37,941 nt of DNA. Source: an uncultured Prevotellaceae bacterium. Lineage in GTDB: Bacteria > Bacteroidota > Bacteroidia > Bacteroidales > Muribaculaceae. Where the stretch lies: positions 1-37,941 of the forward strand of contig CAJLWM010000013.1 of the NCBI GenBank assembly GCA_905210415.1, written 5' to 3'. The position numbers and the translations under genes were made by a program. The notes beneath the pieces are model-generated. The model was not told where the DNA came from. It ran no database searches and saw only the letters and a list, made by a program, of their open reading frames with translations. Of this stretch, positions 25,053-35,430 are shown piece after piece. Positions within the stretch are counted from its first letter, which is position 1. Each line of letters opens with the position of its first letter.

Positions 25053-25496
25053 TTATCTTTTTTGTTTAAAGAAGTCGGTCATAATGCTTGCGCATTCGTC
25101 GGCAAGCACTCCGCCTTGCACCACCGTCTTCTTGTGGAATGGTGATTGGCAAAACGTGTGGTAGCCGCGTTTGTCGTCGGGCGCGCCATAGACAACGCGT
25201 GATATTTGGCTCCAAGCCAGAGCTCCGGCGCACATCAGGCAAGGCTCCACGGTGACGTAGATGGTGCAGTCAACCAGATATTTGCCACCAAGCATAGCGG
25301 TGGCAGAGGTGATGGCTTGCATCTCGGCATGGGCAGTGATGTCGGTGAGCGTTTCAGTGAGGTTGTGCGCGCGGGCTATTACTTGTCCGTGGCTCACTAT
25401 CACGGCCCCGATTGGCACCTCGTCGGCTTGCGCAGCCAGACGCGCCTCGTTGAGCGCCATCTGCATAAATCGTTTGTCGTCGTCGCTAATAGTCAT
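25053..25496 (-). CDS. tadA: tRNA adenosine(34) deaminase-like nucleoside deaminase
   Basis: A 147-residue zinc deaminase of the cytidine deaminase fold. Motif 1, TAHAEMQAI, has His and Glu; motif 2, PCLMCAGALAW, gives the two Cys ligands. The surroundings (AADEVPIGAVIVSHGQVIA and the final GGVLADECASIM) match TadA, which converts A34 to inosine in tRNA-Arg. A guanine or related deaminase cannot be excluded. It starts ten bases after the murF-alr gene on the same strand, so it is likely cotranscribed. No signal peptide is present. Confidence 0.85.
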   Translation of the reverse strand: MTISDDDKRFMQMALNEARLAAQADEVPIGAVIVSHGQVIARAHNLTETLTDITAHAEMQAITSATAMLGGKYLVDCTIYVTVEPCLMCAGALAWSQISRVVYGAPDDKRGYHTFCQSPFHKKTVVQGGVLADECASIMTDFFKQKR

Positions 25497-25506
25497 TGCG
25501 TGTGGG

Positions 25507-27972
25507 TTATTCGCGGAAATACACTCGTTTCACGCGGGTTGATATTGATGTGAGTATTTCGTATGGGATGGTCTGACGCACCTCGGCAAGACGTTCCACA
25601 GGGATGTGGTCGCCGAAGATTTCCACATTGTCGCCGATGTTGCAAGTGGCATCGGTGACATCAATCATGCACACGTCCATGCAGATATTGCCCACGGTAG
25701 GGCAGAGCGTGCCGTTGACCCACATGCTGATGTTGCCGTTGCCAAAGTGGCGGTCGATGCCGTCGGCATACCCGATTGGGATGGTGGCGATGCGTGAGCG
25801 GCGCTTGAGCACACCGCGCTGGCCGTAGCCGATGGTTGTGCCTTCGCCCCATTCCTTGATGGAGATAATCACCGAGTGAAGCGACGAAACTGGCATCAAG
25901 GCAGATTCGCTGCCGTCGCTGGTAGTGGAGATACCATACAATCCGATGCCCAATCGCACCATGTCGCACTGATGCTCAGGGAAGCGAACTATGCCAGTGG
26001 TGTTGAGAATGTGGCGCAGGATATGGTGCTTGGTGCTTGCCTGCAGCATCTCGCAGCATTCGTCGAAGTATTGGAATTGCTGCATAGTGTAGGCGTCGCG
26101 TTCCGGCTCATCTGCCACGCAGAGGTGCGAAAATGCACTTGCTGGGCGTATTGCCGACTGGCTGTTGAGCAATTCTATCAGTTCGGGTAGTTGCTCCTTG
26201 AGGAAGCCGAGGCGGTGCATGCCGGTATCGAGTTTGATGTGTACTGGATAGTCGGTGATGCCGTATTTCTCAGCCTCTCGTATGATTTCTCGGCATTCGT
26301 CGATGCCATATACTTCTGGTTCGAGGTTGTAGGCAAACATTGCCTTGTAGTTTTCCACACGCGGGTTAAGCACCATGATTTTGACAGTGATGCCAGCCTT
26401 GCGCAGGTCCACTCCCTCGTCGTGTGCAGCTACGGCTATGTAAGCCACGCCGCTGTCTTCAAGGGTGCGCGCGAGTTCATAGCTGCCAGCGCCGTAGCCC
26501 GAAGCCTTGAGCATGCACACAATCTTGGTGGTAGGCTTCAGGAGCGAGCGGAAGAAATTGTAGTTGCTCGATAGCGCATCGAGGTTGACCTCCATCACAG
26601 TCTGGTGGAGCTTTGCCTCAAGCATATCCACTATGAGTTGAAAATGATATTCGGGAGCGCCTTTCACCAAGATCAGTTCGTTCTCGAAGTCGCTTGGCGA
26701 CATGGAGTCGAGAAATTGCTCAGTGGTGTTGAAGAAGCGAGTTTCTCCGGCAAACAAGTGGGCATAATTGCCGATGACGTTGCCGATGCCCACTATGCGT
26801 TCCACTCCGCGGTTGGCAAGCAGACTCGCCATCTGTGCGTAGGCAAGTTGAGGGTCAATCGATTCGTCGGCCGAGTCGCTGATTATGGCAGTGCGCTTCA
26901 TCGATGGAGTGTGTTGGCGAGCCATAAAGTCGAGCGCGCCAGAGAGCGAATTGAAGTCGCTTGGATAGCTGTCGCTCACCACCATGCATCCGTTCATGCC
27001 CTCAATCACGTTGATGCGAGTGCGCACCGGAGTGAGAGCGGCAATGCGTTGCGCGGCAGTTTCGGGGCTGATGCCCAATTGTAGCATCACCATCAAGCAA
27101 TTGATGGCGTTGCTTATATGGTTGACATTCACTGTAGGTATAGTGATGCAGTGTTGTGCCGATTGGTAGGTGTAATTCACTTCGGTGACGCGGTTGTGAG
27201 CCGATGAGTGAGTGATTTGAAGCGTTGCCTCAGGGTTGTTGTTTCTGCTCCAAAGCGCTTTTGTGGCTGATAGATGCTTGGTGGCTTGCATCATAGTGCA
27301 ATTGTCGGCATCGAACACTATCGTTTGGCAATGCGAGAGCAGGATGGCCTTCTCCGAGGCTTTGTGCTGCATTGATGTGAAGTTTTCGCCGTGCTCACTG
27401 GTGAGTGCAGTCATGATGCCCATCGTAGGCTTGATTATCGCTTCGAGGCGAGCCATTTCACCAGGTTTTGATATGCCGGCTTCGATGATGGCGATGTCGG
27501 TGTCGTCGTTGATTTCCCACAACGAAAGAGGTACACCGATTTGAGAGTTGAAGCTGCGAGGCGAACGCACGATGCGATAGTCAGCGTTGAGCAGTTGGTA
27601 TAGCCATTCTTTCACGCACGTCTTGCCGCGGCTGCCGGTGATTGCTATCACAGGGATGTTGAATCGGCTGCGGTGATAAGCAGCGAGGCGTTGTAGTGCG
27701 TCGACGGTGTTGGTGGTGACGATGTAGTTGGCGTCGGCAGGAAGCCCGTCGGTAGATTCTACCACGAAGTTGCGCACACCCAATTGATGCAGGTGAGCCA
27801 CGTATTTATGCCCATCGTTGTTTTTGGTCTTGATGGCGAAAAACAGCGTCTCTTGCGCAAAAGTGAGCGAACGAGAGTCGGTGAGCAGGTAAGAAATTTC
27901 TGCGTCGGGCGTCTTGATAGAATCAGTGTCGGCGCAAAGAATAGAAGCAATTTTTGAAATCGTATATTTCAT
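25507..27972 (-). CDS. murF-alr: bifunctional MurF ligase / alanine racemase
   Basis: An 821-residue fusion typical of Bacteroidota. The N-terminal MurF part (about 1-435) adds D-Ala-D-Ala to UDP-MurNAc-tripeptide; its ATP loop is GSRGKTCVKEWLYQ, with ALTSEHGENF further on. The C-terminal part (about 440-821) is alanine racemase: the PLP Lys is in VCMLKASGYGAG, and IKLDTGMHRLGF, IGYADGID and VGNICMDVCMIDVT follow. The two halves make D-Ala and use it in the same chain. The gene begins three bases after the GSCFA gene, and tadA follows after ten bases. Confidence 0.94.
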   Translation of the reverse strand: MKYTISKIASILCADTDSIKTPDAEISYLLTDSRSLTFAQETLFFAIKTKNNDGHKYVAHLHQLGVRNFVVESTDGLPADANYIVTTNTVDALQRLAAYHRSRFNIPVIAITGSRGKTCVKEWLYQLLNADYRIVRSPRSFNSQIGVPLSLWEINDDTDIAIIEAGISKPGEMARLEAIIKPTMGIMTALTSEHGENFTSMQHKASEKAILLSHCQTIVFDADNCTMMQATKHLSATKALWSRNNNPEATLQITHSSAHNRVTEVNYTYQSAQHCITIPTVNVNHISNAINCLMVMLQLGISPETAAQRIAALTPVRTRINVIEGMNGCMVVSDSYPSDFNSLSGALDFMARQHTPSMKRTAIISDSADESIDPQLAYAQMASLLANRGVERIVGIGNVIGNYAHLFAGETRFFNTTEQFLDSMSPSDFENELILVKGAPEYHFQLIVDMLEAKLHQTVMEVNLDALSSNYNFFRSLLKPTTKIVCMLKASGYGAGSYELARTLEDSGVAYIAVAAHDEGVDLRKAGITVKIMVLNPRVENYKAMFAYNLEPEVYGIDECREIIREAEKYGITDYPVHIKLDTGMHRLGFLKEQLPELIELLNSQSAIRPASAFSHLCVADEPERDAYTMQQFQYFDECCEMLQASTKHHILRHILNTTGIVRFPEHQCDMVRLGIGLYGISTTSDGSESALMPVSSLHSVIISIKEWGEGTTIGYGQRGVLKRRSRIATIPIGYADGIDRHFGNGNISMWVNGTLCPTVGNICMDVCMIDVTDATCNIGDNVEIFGDHIPVERLAEVRQTIPYEILTSISTRVKRVYFRE

Positions 27973-27975
27973 AGA

Positions 27976-28956
27976 CTATATCATAAAGACATCTTTTATC
28001 GTCGGGTTTTCAGCCAGATAAGGATATTCCTTCACGAGGTTTGCCACCACGGCTCGGGTGTCGGTGTTGAATCGTGCGATGGCGTCGCGGTTGTCGGTGA
28101 TCGGGCGGTGCATCAAGCGCTTGCTCACGCGCTCGCATCGGCTCACGGCTTGTGATGTGCGGTCGTCGAAGAACGTTGCCTGAAATGTTTGCCAGATATA
28201 TTCAATAGCCACGTCGCTTGGGTGAACCATGTCGGCGGCATAGAATCGATAGTCGCGCAGGTCGTCGAGCATAATCTCATAAGCTGGGAAATATGTTACG
28301 CATTGAGGCATCATCTTGGTGAGGTTGTCGGCAACAACGCGCAGCGATGCCTTGCTCAGTTGGTTTTGTGCAAGACCGTCGGCGATGTGTCGGATAGGGC
28401 TCACGGTGACGATGATGTGCAGGTCGTGGTTGAACTTGCGCAGCAAAGATATGGCATCGGCAAGGGCCTTTGTCATGCCATCGATGCTCTCCATCTGGCG
28501 CGAGAATTGGTGTTGAGGCACTTTGTGGCAGTTGCTCACCACCGTGTCGGTGGCGCGTAGACGATAAACCATAGCGGTGCCCAAAGTGAGAATGAGCACA
28601 CGGGCGTGCTTGAGGTGGTTGTGGGCACTCTCAATGCGTTGATTCATTCCCTCGATGGCGCGCATCTTGTCGGATTTAGAGAATCGTGAGTGAAATAGGA
28701 AACTATTCCACAGCCCGCCGGCTTGAAAGATGTCGTTGCCGTCTACGGGACGCTTTTCCACAAGGCGCTTCAGGGAGGATGCTATGCTGAGAGGATTGTA
28801 GATGGTGCCGAAAGGGTTGATGTCGACGTTCATCATGGCAGTGCGCATGCGTTGTCCGATGTTGTCGCTGAAGCACGACCCCATAAGCATAATAGGCTCG
28901 TTGTGGGTGATTAAGCCACGGTTTTCGCCAGTTTTAATTATTGTTCTGAATTCCAT
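27976..28956 (-). CDS. GSCFA family protein
   Basis: About 326 residues from the ATG at 28956, which gives MEFRTIIKTGENRGLI, the family start. The frame extends to 29067, but that part overlaps the promoter and is unlike the family. The name motif is present as LMGSCFSDNIGQRM; next is INPFGTIYNPLSIA. The C-terminal half has a TLGTAMVYRL strand and FYAADMVHPSDVAIEYIW. GSCFA proteins have an SGNH-hydrolase-like fold and are of uncertain function; the ADMVHPS run may hold the catalytic His. It is first in the operon with murF-alr and tadA, which hints at envelope biology. Confidence 0.9.
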   Translation of the reverse strand: MEFRTIIKTGENRGLITHNEPIMLMGSCFSDNIGQRMRTAMMNVDINPFGTIYNPLSIASSLKRLVEKRPVDGNDIFQAGGLWNSFLFHSRFSKSDKMRAIEGMNQRIESAHNHLKHARVLILTLGTAMVYRLRATDTVVSNCHKVPQHQFSRQMESIDGMTKALADAISLLRKFNHDLHIIVTVSPIRHIADGLAQNQLSKASLRVVADNLTKMMPQCVTYFPAYEIMLDDLRDYRFYAADMVHPSDVAIEYIWQTFQATFFDDRTSQAVSRCERVSKRLMHRPITDNRDAIARFNTDTRAVVANLVKEYPYLAENPTIKDVFMI

Positions 28957-29046
28957 CTGCATAATGTTGTTTGGTTGTCGCTTGCTGGTGATATGTAACC
29001 TGCCGCTGACGACAGGGCACACCACGCCCATTGGCTTGCGACATTG

Positions 29047-29078
29047 CAAAGTTAGTGTAAATCGCACTCACATACAAA
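29047..29078 (-). promoter_or_regulatory. canonical promoter for the GSCFA-murF-alr-tadA operon
   Basis: The minus strand reads TTTG (29075-29078), 20 bases, then TAACTTTG (29047-29054): a full match to the Bacteroidota form. The predicted start near 29040 leaves about 85 bases before the ATG at 28956. Confidence 0.7.
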
Positions 29079-29084
29079 AAATTG

Positions 29085-29103
29085 AACCCAAATCGGGCAT
29101 AAG
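29085..29103. repeat. single copy of the AACCCAAWTCGGGC repeat
   Basis: AACCCAAATCGGGCATAAG lies just upstream of the -33 element of the GSCFA promoter, so here the repeat could act on transcription and not only end it. Confidence 0.75.
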
Positions 29104-29312
29104 TTTGTAGATGTAGAATTGACGAACAAATGAGATTTTGTGTTTGTTTGTAAATCGTGAGGCAAATTTTGCGGAATATTTTTGCAAAATGTGAGGGTAT
29201 AAATAGGTTGAAAATCAGCAGTTGTGAGCGTAGGGGGCCGAAAAATCAGTAATGGTAGAATTTAAGGATATGTAATAATGTGAAGAAATGTAAAAAATTT
29301 TTGAAACATTCC

Positions 29313-29344
29313 TTGTGTTGTCGCAAAAAAAATGTATATCTTTG
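29313..29344 (+). promoter_or_regulatory. candidate promoter for the NusG-like gene and polysaccharide genes
   Basis: TTG at 29313-29315, 21 bases, then TATCTTTG at 29337-29344. The predicted start near 29351 gives a leader of about 95 bases that includes a G8 tract. Confidence 0.6.
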
Positions 29345-29383
29345 CAAAAATAGTATTTCTCTTTCGGGATGTGATGTCCTTGA

Positions 29384-29391
29384 GGGGGGGG
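29384..29391 (+). repeat. G8 homopolymer tract in the leader of the NusG-like gene
   Basis: Eight consecutive G between the predicted start of transcription and the ATG at 29448. The tract is outside the reading frame: TGA at 29439 closes the frame upstream of the ATG. Confidence 0.9.
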
Positions 29392-29447
29392 TAATATTAG
29401 CCTATTGTTATTGTAAATCAATGGTTTAGGCGCGAGATTGACGGTGC

Positions 29448-30665
29448 ATGAGTCTCTTGAATGAAAAGGGAAAGTGCGAAAAAATTTATCGAAAGCAGAA
29501 TCGGTTTATGAAAACGTGTGAAACGAAGAGCACATCAGGAGTTACCTCCAATTCTGGACTGCTGAAAGGCTTGGATATCAGAGAGCCAGAAAAACGCGAG
29601 TTTTCTGGAAACTCTACTGCGCAAAGCCACGACGCTGCTGCCGATAAGCAAAATCGCGATGCATTGCAATGGTGTTACCTCTACGTTCCCTGCTACAGGG
29701 TGGATGTTCTAAAAGAGAAACTACAAGAGCACTTTGAGATATTTGTTCACACCCATGTGAGGTTTTTCAAAAAGAAGGCTTCGGGTGTAGTGCAAAAGAA
29801 GGAGGTGCAGACGATAAGCGGACTGGTGTTTGTGCAAGGCGATGCTAAGGAGATTCAACACCGCATCGACGAGGCCGGACTGAAATGCTATCTCTGCAAG
29901 GACTGTGGCACTGGCAAGGTGGCAAGGATTCCTCACAGCCAGATGCGCACGTTTATGTGCGTGTCGAAGGCTAAACCAGACAATGTGAGGTTCCTCTTGC
30001 GCCCATTGCACTACTATGCCAACAACAACACGCTGCTACGCATCACATCGGGCGATTTTGCAGGGCTTGAGGGCTATATCGTGCGCATCGATCGCGACCG
30101 CAAGTTGGTGATGAATATCGGTGGTATGACGGTGGCTATAGGAGGTGTTCACAAAAGTGTTTTTGAGAAAGTCTGCGCTGATGATGCTTGCCAAGAAGCT
30201 ATGGAGCATGAGGCTGAGCAAGCGTTGCGTGGATTGGAGTTTGAGGAAGTGGGCGTGGAGATGACAAAGCGCCGACTCGCCGAAAACCGTGGACTTGATA
30301 AACGGCAGGTGGCCATTGACCGCTTTTTCCATCCTATCAATTCTCGTCGCGATGCCGATGTGCAAGCCGAGAATGTGGAACTGCTGTTGAAACGAAGCGT
30401 GGAAGATGTCAATAGTGGTAGCGTAGACACAGAATGGGCGCTGCAGGAATTGATGTTTGTGGTAGAGGAGATGGGTTTCTATTATTCCACATTGTTTACT
30501 CGTAAGCCAGAGTTGTTTGAACCGGTGAAGAAGGTTGGCGCTGTGGTGCTGCAAGAAATCGACAGATTGCTTGGCATGGCAGATGCGGCCGGAGATTGGC
30601 TGTGCAATGCAGAGGCAAAGAAAGAAAAATTGCTTATGGACTACGGGTATATGTTTGACCTATGA
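29448..30665 (+). CDS. NusG/UpxY-like transcription antiterminator, long form
   Basis: A 405-residue protein, more than twice the usual UpxY length. Residues 1-70 are polar and probably disordered. An NGN domain follows (about 74-170; LQWCYLYVPCYRVDVLKEKL and ISGLVFVQGDA), then a KOW motif (about 196-230; ITSGDFAGLEGYIVRIDRDR). The last 165 residues are helical and unlike NusG. NusG paralogues of the UpxY type help RNA polymerase read through long polysaccharide operons in Bacteroidota, and the gene here is followed at once by a sugar epimerase gene. That role is inferred. A later in-frame ATG at 29508 (MKTCETKS) is possible. The 28 bases to the ORF limit of the next gene and no terminator suggest cotranscription. 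Confidence 0.75.
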   Translation: MSLLNEKGKCEKIYRKQNRFMKTCETKSTSGVTSNSGLLKGLDIREPEKREFSGNSTAQSHDAAADKQNRDALQWCYLYVPCYRVDVLKEKLQEHFEIFVHTHVRFFKKKASGVVQKKEVQTISGLVFVQGDAKEIQHRIDEAGLKCYLCKDCGTGKVARIPHSQMRTFMCVSKAKPDNVRFLLRPLHYYANNNTLLRITSGDFAGLEGYIVRIDRDRKLVMNIGGMTVAIGGVHKSVFEKVCADDACQEAMEHEAEQALRGLEFEEVGVEMTKRRLAENRGLDKRQVAIDRFFHPINSRRDADVQAENVELLLKRSVEDVNSGSVDTEWALQELMFVVEEMGFYYSTLFTRKPELFEPVKKVGAVVLQEIDRLLGMADAAGDWLCNAEAKKEKLLMDYGYMFDL

Positions 30666-30728
30666 AAATAAGAGATAAAAAGTATTGTTTATTTGGCAAA
30701 AGTATATATACTAAAGAAAGTAGATTGT

Positions 30729-32651
30729 ATGAGAACACTAAGAAAATTAATTGACTGGTATTTTGGAAGAACCACTTTGCCATATTGGTGCATATTGGCG
30801 ATAGATAGTATGATTGTAGTGTTTTCAAGTTACTTAGGACACTATATTGAATTTGGTGGATTGCAATTTGCCACTAATTTCTGGCCAATCACCTACGGGT
30901 CGTTGTTGGCATTGATTCCGTTTGTGGCTTTGTTCCGCATATTCCACACATATTCGGGTATCTTGCGTTACTCTACGTTTATCGACCTTCAGCGCGTGTC
31001 CCTTGTTTCGCTTATAGGATCGGTTGTGTGCTGTGTGCTTGGTCTGCTGCAAAGACATTTCGGTCTCAGCGATATTGGCGTGGTGATGCCAAATGTGGAG
31101 GGTGCTGTGGGCATGTTTGCCAGTGCTGCTCTGTTGATGGGCTTTGAACGTATGTTGGCAAAGCATCTTTTTGATACGATAAACATCGCTGCTGCCACTC
31201 CTGTGGCAATCTACGGCACAAAAGCTGGTGGTATAAGCATCGCCAAGAGCCTTAGCAGTAGGGTGAGCGACCACTATTTGCTGAAGTGTTTCATCTCGGA
31301 TTCTGAAGATATGCGCAACACCTACTTGATGGGTAAGAAGGTGGTGATGAATTCTGATAGGATCGCCCAAGATTTGAGGGATGAAGGTGTGGTTAAGTTG
31401 TTTGTGTCGCCATTGAAGAGCGAATTGTTCCGCGACAACGAGAAGATGGTGGAAAGCCTGGTGGAAGCCGGAATAAAGATAATGATGATGCCAACCGCCG
31501 AAGAGTGGGATGGCAAGACTCCTTTCACACACTTGCGCCTGCATGAGGTGGAGATTGAAGACCTTTTGCCTCGCGACAAGATTGAAGTGGATATGAATGC
31601 GATAGGTGCATTGCTCACAGGCAAGCGCGTGCTCATCACTGGTGCTGCCGGTTCGATTGGCTCGGAAATGGTGCGCCAAGTGGCTGTGTATAAGCCATCA
31701 GAGATGATACTTGTGGACCAAGCCGAAACACCTATGCACGACATCCGCTTGATGATGATGCGCCAGTTTGGCGATATCAAGTGCGAAACTATTGTGGCTT
31801 CAATCACCGATAAGGTGCACATGGAGTACATTTTCTCAAAGCACTGCCCACACTATGTGTTCCATGCGGCTGCTTATAAGCATGTGCCGATGATGGAGGA
31901 TAATCCTGCACAGGCTGTTCGCAACAACGTGAACGGAACGCGTGTGATTGCCGACCTCGCTGTGAAATACGGCACAAAGAAATTCGTGATGATTTCTACC
32001 GACAAGGCAGTGAATCCAACCAACGTGATGGGCTGCTCAAAACGTATATGCGAAATCTATTGCCAGAGCTTAAATCAAGCCATCGTGGACGGTAAGGTGA
32101 AGGGCGTTACACAGTTTGTAACCACTCGCTTTGGTAATGTGCTTGGCTCTAACGGTTCGGTGGTGCCATTGTTTAAGGAACAAATCCGCAATGGTGGTCC
32201 TATCACTGTGACGCACAAAGATATAGTAAGATTCTTTATGCTCATTCCAGAGGCATGCAAATTGGTGCTTGAGGCTGGAATAATGGGCAAAGGCGGCGAG
32301 ATATTTGTGTTTGATATGGGTAAGCCGGTGAAGATTGTGGATCTGGCTAAACGTATGATTGCACTTTCGGGCGCAAAGGACATCGAAATCAAATATACAG
32401 GTCTGCGCGACGGCGAGAAGCTGTATGAAGAGGTGCTCAACGACAAGGAAGGCACCAAGCCAACTGTACACCCTAAGATTATGGTGGCACAGGTGCGTGA
32501 ATATGACTATGAGACAGCAAAAGCCAACGAAGACGAATTGTTGCAATTGTCATACACCCACGACGATATGGCTATAGTGAAGAAAATGAAGGAGATAGTG
32601 CCTGAATATAAGAGTAAGGTGAGCAAATATCAGGTACTTGATAAGGACTGA
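30729..32651 (+). CDS. membrane-bound nucleotide-sugar epimerase/dehydratase, WbpM/CapD type
   Basis: About 640 residues from the ATG at 30729 (MRTLRKLIDWYFGR); an earlier ATG at 30693 adds 12 residues. Four N-terminal membrane helices (about 18-150) are followed by a nucleotide-binding-like domain and a C-terminal SDR domain. The NAD loop is LITGAAGSIGSE near 300. The catalytic triad uses STDKAVNPTNVMGCSKR near 425-440, where Met stands in place of the usual Tyr, as in WbpM/PglF 4,6-dehydratases. GLRDGEKLYEE and FFMLIPEA also match. It makes a modified UDP-sugar for surface polysaccharide, acting at the inner membrane. It is cotranscribed with the NusG-like gene and followed by the cupin gene. 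Confidence 0.92.
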   Translation: MRTLRKLIDWYFGRTTLPYWCILAIDSMIVVFSSYLGHYIEFGGLQFATNFWPITYGSLLALIPFVALFRIFHTYSGILRYSTFIDLQRVSLVSLIGSVVCCVLGLLQRHFGLSDIGVVMPNVEGAVGMFASAALLMGFERMLAKHLFDTINIAAATPVAIYGTKAGGISIAKSLSSRVSDHYLLKCFISDSEDMRNTYLMGKKVVMNSDRIAQDLRDEGVVKLFVSPLKSELFRDNEKMVESLVEAGIKIMMMPTAEEWDGKTPFTHLRLHEVEIEDLLPRDKIEVDMNAIGALLTGKRVLITGAAGSIGSEMVRQVAVYKPSEMILVDQAETPMHDIRLMMMRQFGDIKCETIVASITDKVHMEYIFSKHCPHYVFHAAAYKHVPMMEDNPAQAVRNNVNGTRVIADLAVKYGTKKFVMISTDKAVNPTNVMGCSKRICEIYCQSLNQAIVDGKVKGVTQFVTTRFGNVLGSNGSVVPLFKEQIRNGGPITVTHKDIVRFFMLIPEACKLVLEAGIMGKGGEIFVFDMGKPVKIVDLAKRMIALSGAKDIEIKYTGLRDGEKLYEEVLNDKEGTKPTVHPKIMVAQVREYDYETAKANEDELLQLSYTHDDMAIVKKMKEIVPEYKSKVSKYQVLDKD

Positions 32652-32696
32652 TTTGCTCAGGAAAATGAATAATAAGAATAAACACACAGAAAAGTT

Positions 32697-33095
32697 ATGA
32701 AAGGGTTGATGCTTGACAATGCTCTCTTGGATAGCCTGATGCAAGAGGCTGCAAAATGCGAACGTCGCAGAATGAATTTTGACTTGCGCACATCGAAGGC
32801 CGATGGTGGCCAGCGCATGCTGAATGCAATGATGCCCGACACCGAGGTGCCGGTGCATCGCCATCCGCACTCCAATGAGAATGTGCTCGTGCTAAGGGGC
32901 TGCCTCGAAGAGGTGCTTTACAACGAGAGCGGCGAGGTGATCGAGCGCATACGCTTGTGTCCGGCCGAAGGGATGTTTGGCTATGTGGTGCCAGCAGGTG
33001 TTTGGCACACAGTGAATGTGATAATGCCAACTGTGATCTATGAGGCAAAGGACGGCAAATATGGCGAGGACGGCAGCGAGTCGATGAATATATAA
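32697..33095 (+). CDS. wbuC: WbuC family cupin protein
   Basis: A 132-residue cupin. The metal-site segment is VPVHRHPHSNENVLVLRG, with three His and a Glu-type position, and the second cupin motif is YVVPAGVWHTVNV. WbuC-family cupins lie in O-antigen and capsule loci, and their exact reaction is not settled. The ATG at 32697 lies 45 bases after the epimerase stop, so it is the third gene of the module. A hairpin built from two copies of the intergenic repeat lies directly after its stop. Confidence 0.88.
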   Translation: MKGLMLDNALLDSLMQEAAKCERRRMNFDLRTSKADGGQRMLNAMMPDTEVPVHRHPHSNENVLVLRGCLEEVLYNESGEVIERIRLCPAEGMFGYVVPAGVWHTVNVIMPTVIYEAKDGKYGEDGSESMNI

Positions 33096-33103
33096 GGTAA
33101 TTA

Positions 33104-33143
33104 AACCCAAATCGGACATTTATGACCTAATGCCCGAATTGAG
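33104..33143 (+). terminator. repeat-derived hairpin after wbuC
   Basis: AACCCAAATCGGACATT (33104-33120) and TAATGCCCGAATTGAG (33128-33143) are imperfect inverted copies of the intergenic repeat with an eight-base loop and about 12 of 15 pairs. It lies ten bases past the wbuC stop and probably ends this transcript. Confidence 0.6.
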
Positions 33144-33232
33144 ATTTATGTCTATCTCAACGTAGTGCCGTGTGCAAGAATAGTTTGAGGTGTGGTATGC
33201 CCGCAATTTTAAGGATAATTGTGAGGCAAAAA

Positions 33233-33264
33233 TTTCGGTAATTGAGCGATTTTTGTTATTTTTG
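33233..33264 (+). promoter_or_regulatory. candidate gyrB promoter
   Basis: TTTC (33233-33236), 20 bases, then TATTTTTG (33257-33264), matching TAnnTTTG. The predicted start near 33271 leaves a leader of about 115 bases. Confidence 0.5.
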
Positions 33265-33361
33265 TGTGGATTTTGTCCACATACGGCTTTCTGTGCCGTT
33301 ACGGCGAGCGAGAATGGCTTATAAGGCGCGGTGAGCGCGTCGGTCGTAATGGGTGTGGACA
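33265..33361 (+). promoter_or_regulatory. gyrB leader with two alternative stems
   Basis: TGTGGA (33265-33270) pairs with TCCACA (33276-33281). The overlapping TGTCCACA (33274-33281) can instead pair with TGTGGACA (33354-33361). TTGTCCACA (33273-33281) is one base off the DnaA-box consensus TTATCCACA. Function not shown. Confidence 0.35.
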
Positions 33362-33376
33362 GGGCAAACAAATTGA

Positions 33377-35350
<1,974 letters not shown>

Positions 35351-35379
35351 TAAAACTCACATAATATATCAATAATGTG

Positions 35380-35405
35380 TAGCCTCGCCTGTGTGGGCGA
35401 GGCTA
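35380..35405 (+). terminator. gyrB terminator
   Basis: TAGCCTCGCC pairs perfectly with GGCGAGGCTA around TGTGTG, followed by TGCTTTT. A good intrinsic terminator 30 bases past the gyrB stop. Confidence 0.9.
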
Positions 35406-35430
35406 TGCTTTTAGAAAGGGAAACATTGCT

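Larger units (their letters stand above)
28957..29447. other. non-coding region between the divergent GSCFA and NusG-like genes
   Basis: No credible gene. It holds the GSCFA promoter (29047-29078), a repeat copy (29085-29103), a promoter for the NusG-like gene (29313-29344) and a 5' leader with a run of eight G. AT-rich from 29100 to 29340. Confidence 0.8.

Noticed and set aside
29154..33246. Similar GTGAGGCAAA...TTTCGG-like stretches near 29158 and 33220
   Set aside because: Only about ten exact bases shared and both are AT-rich; too weak to claim a second repeat family.
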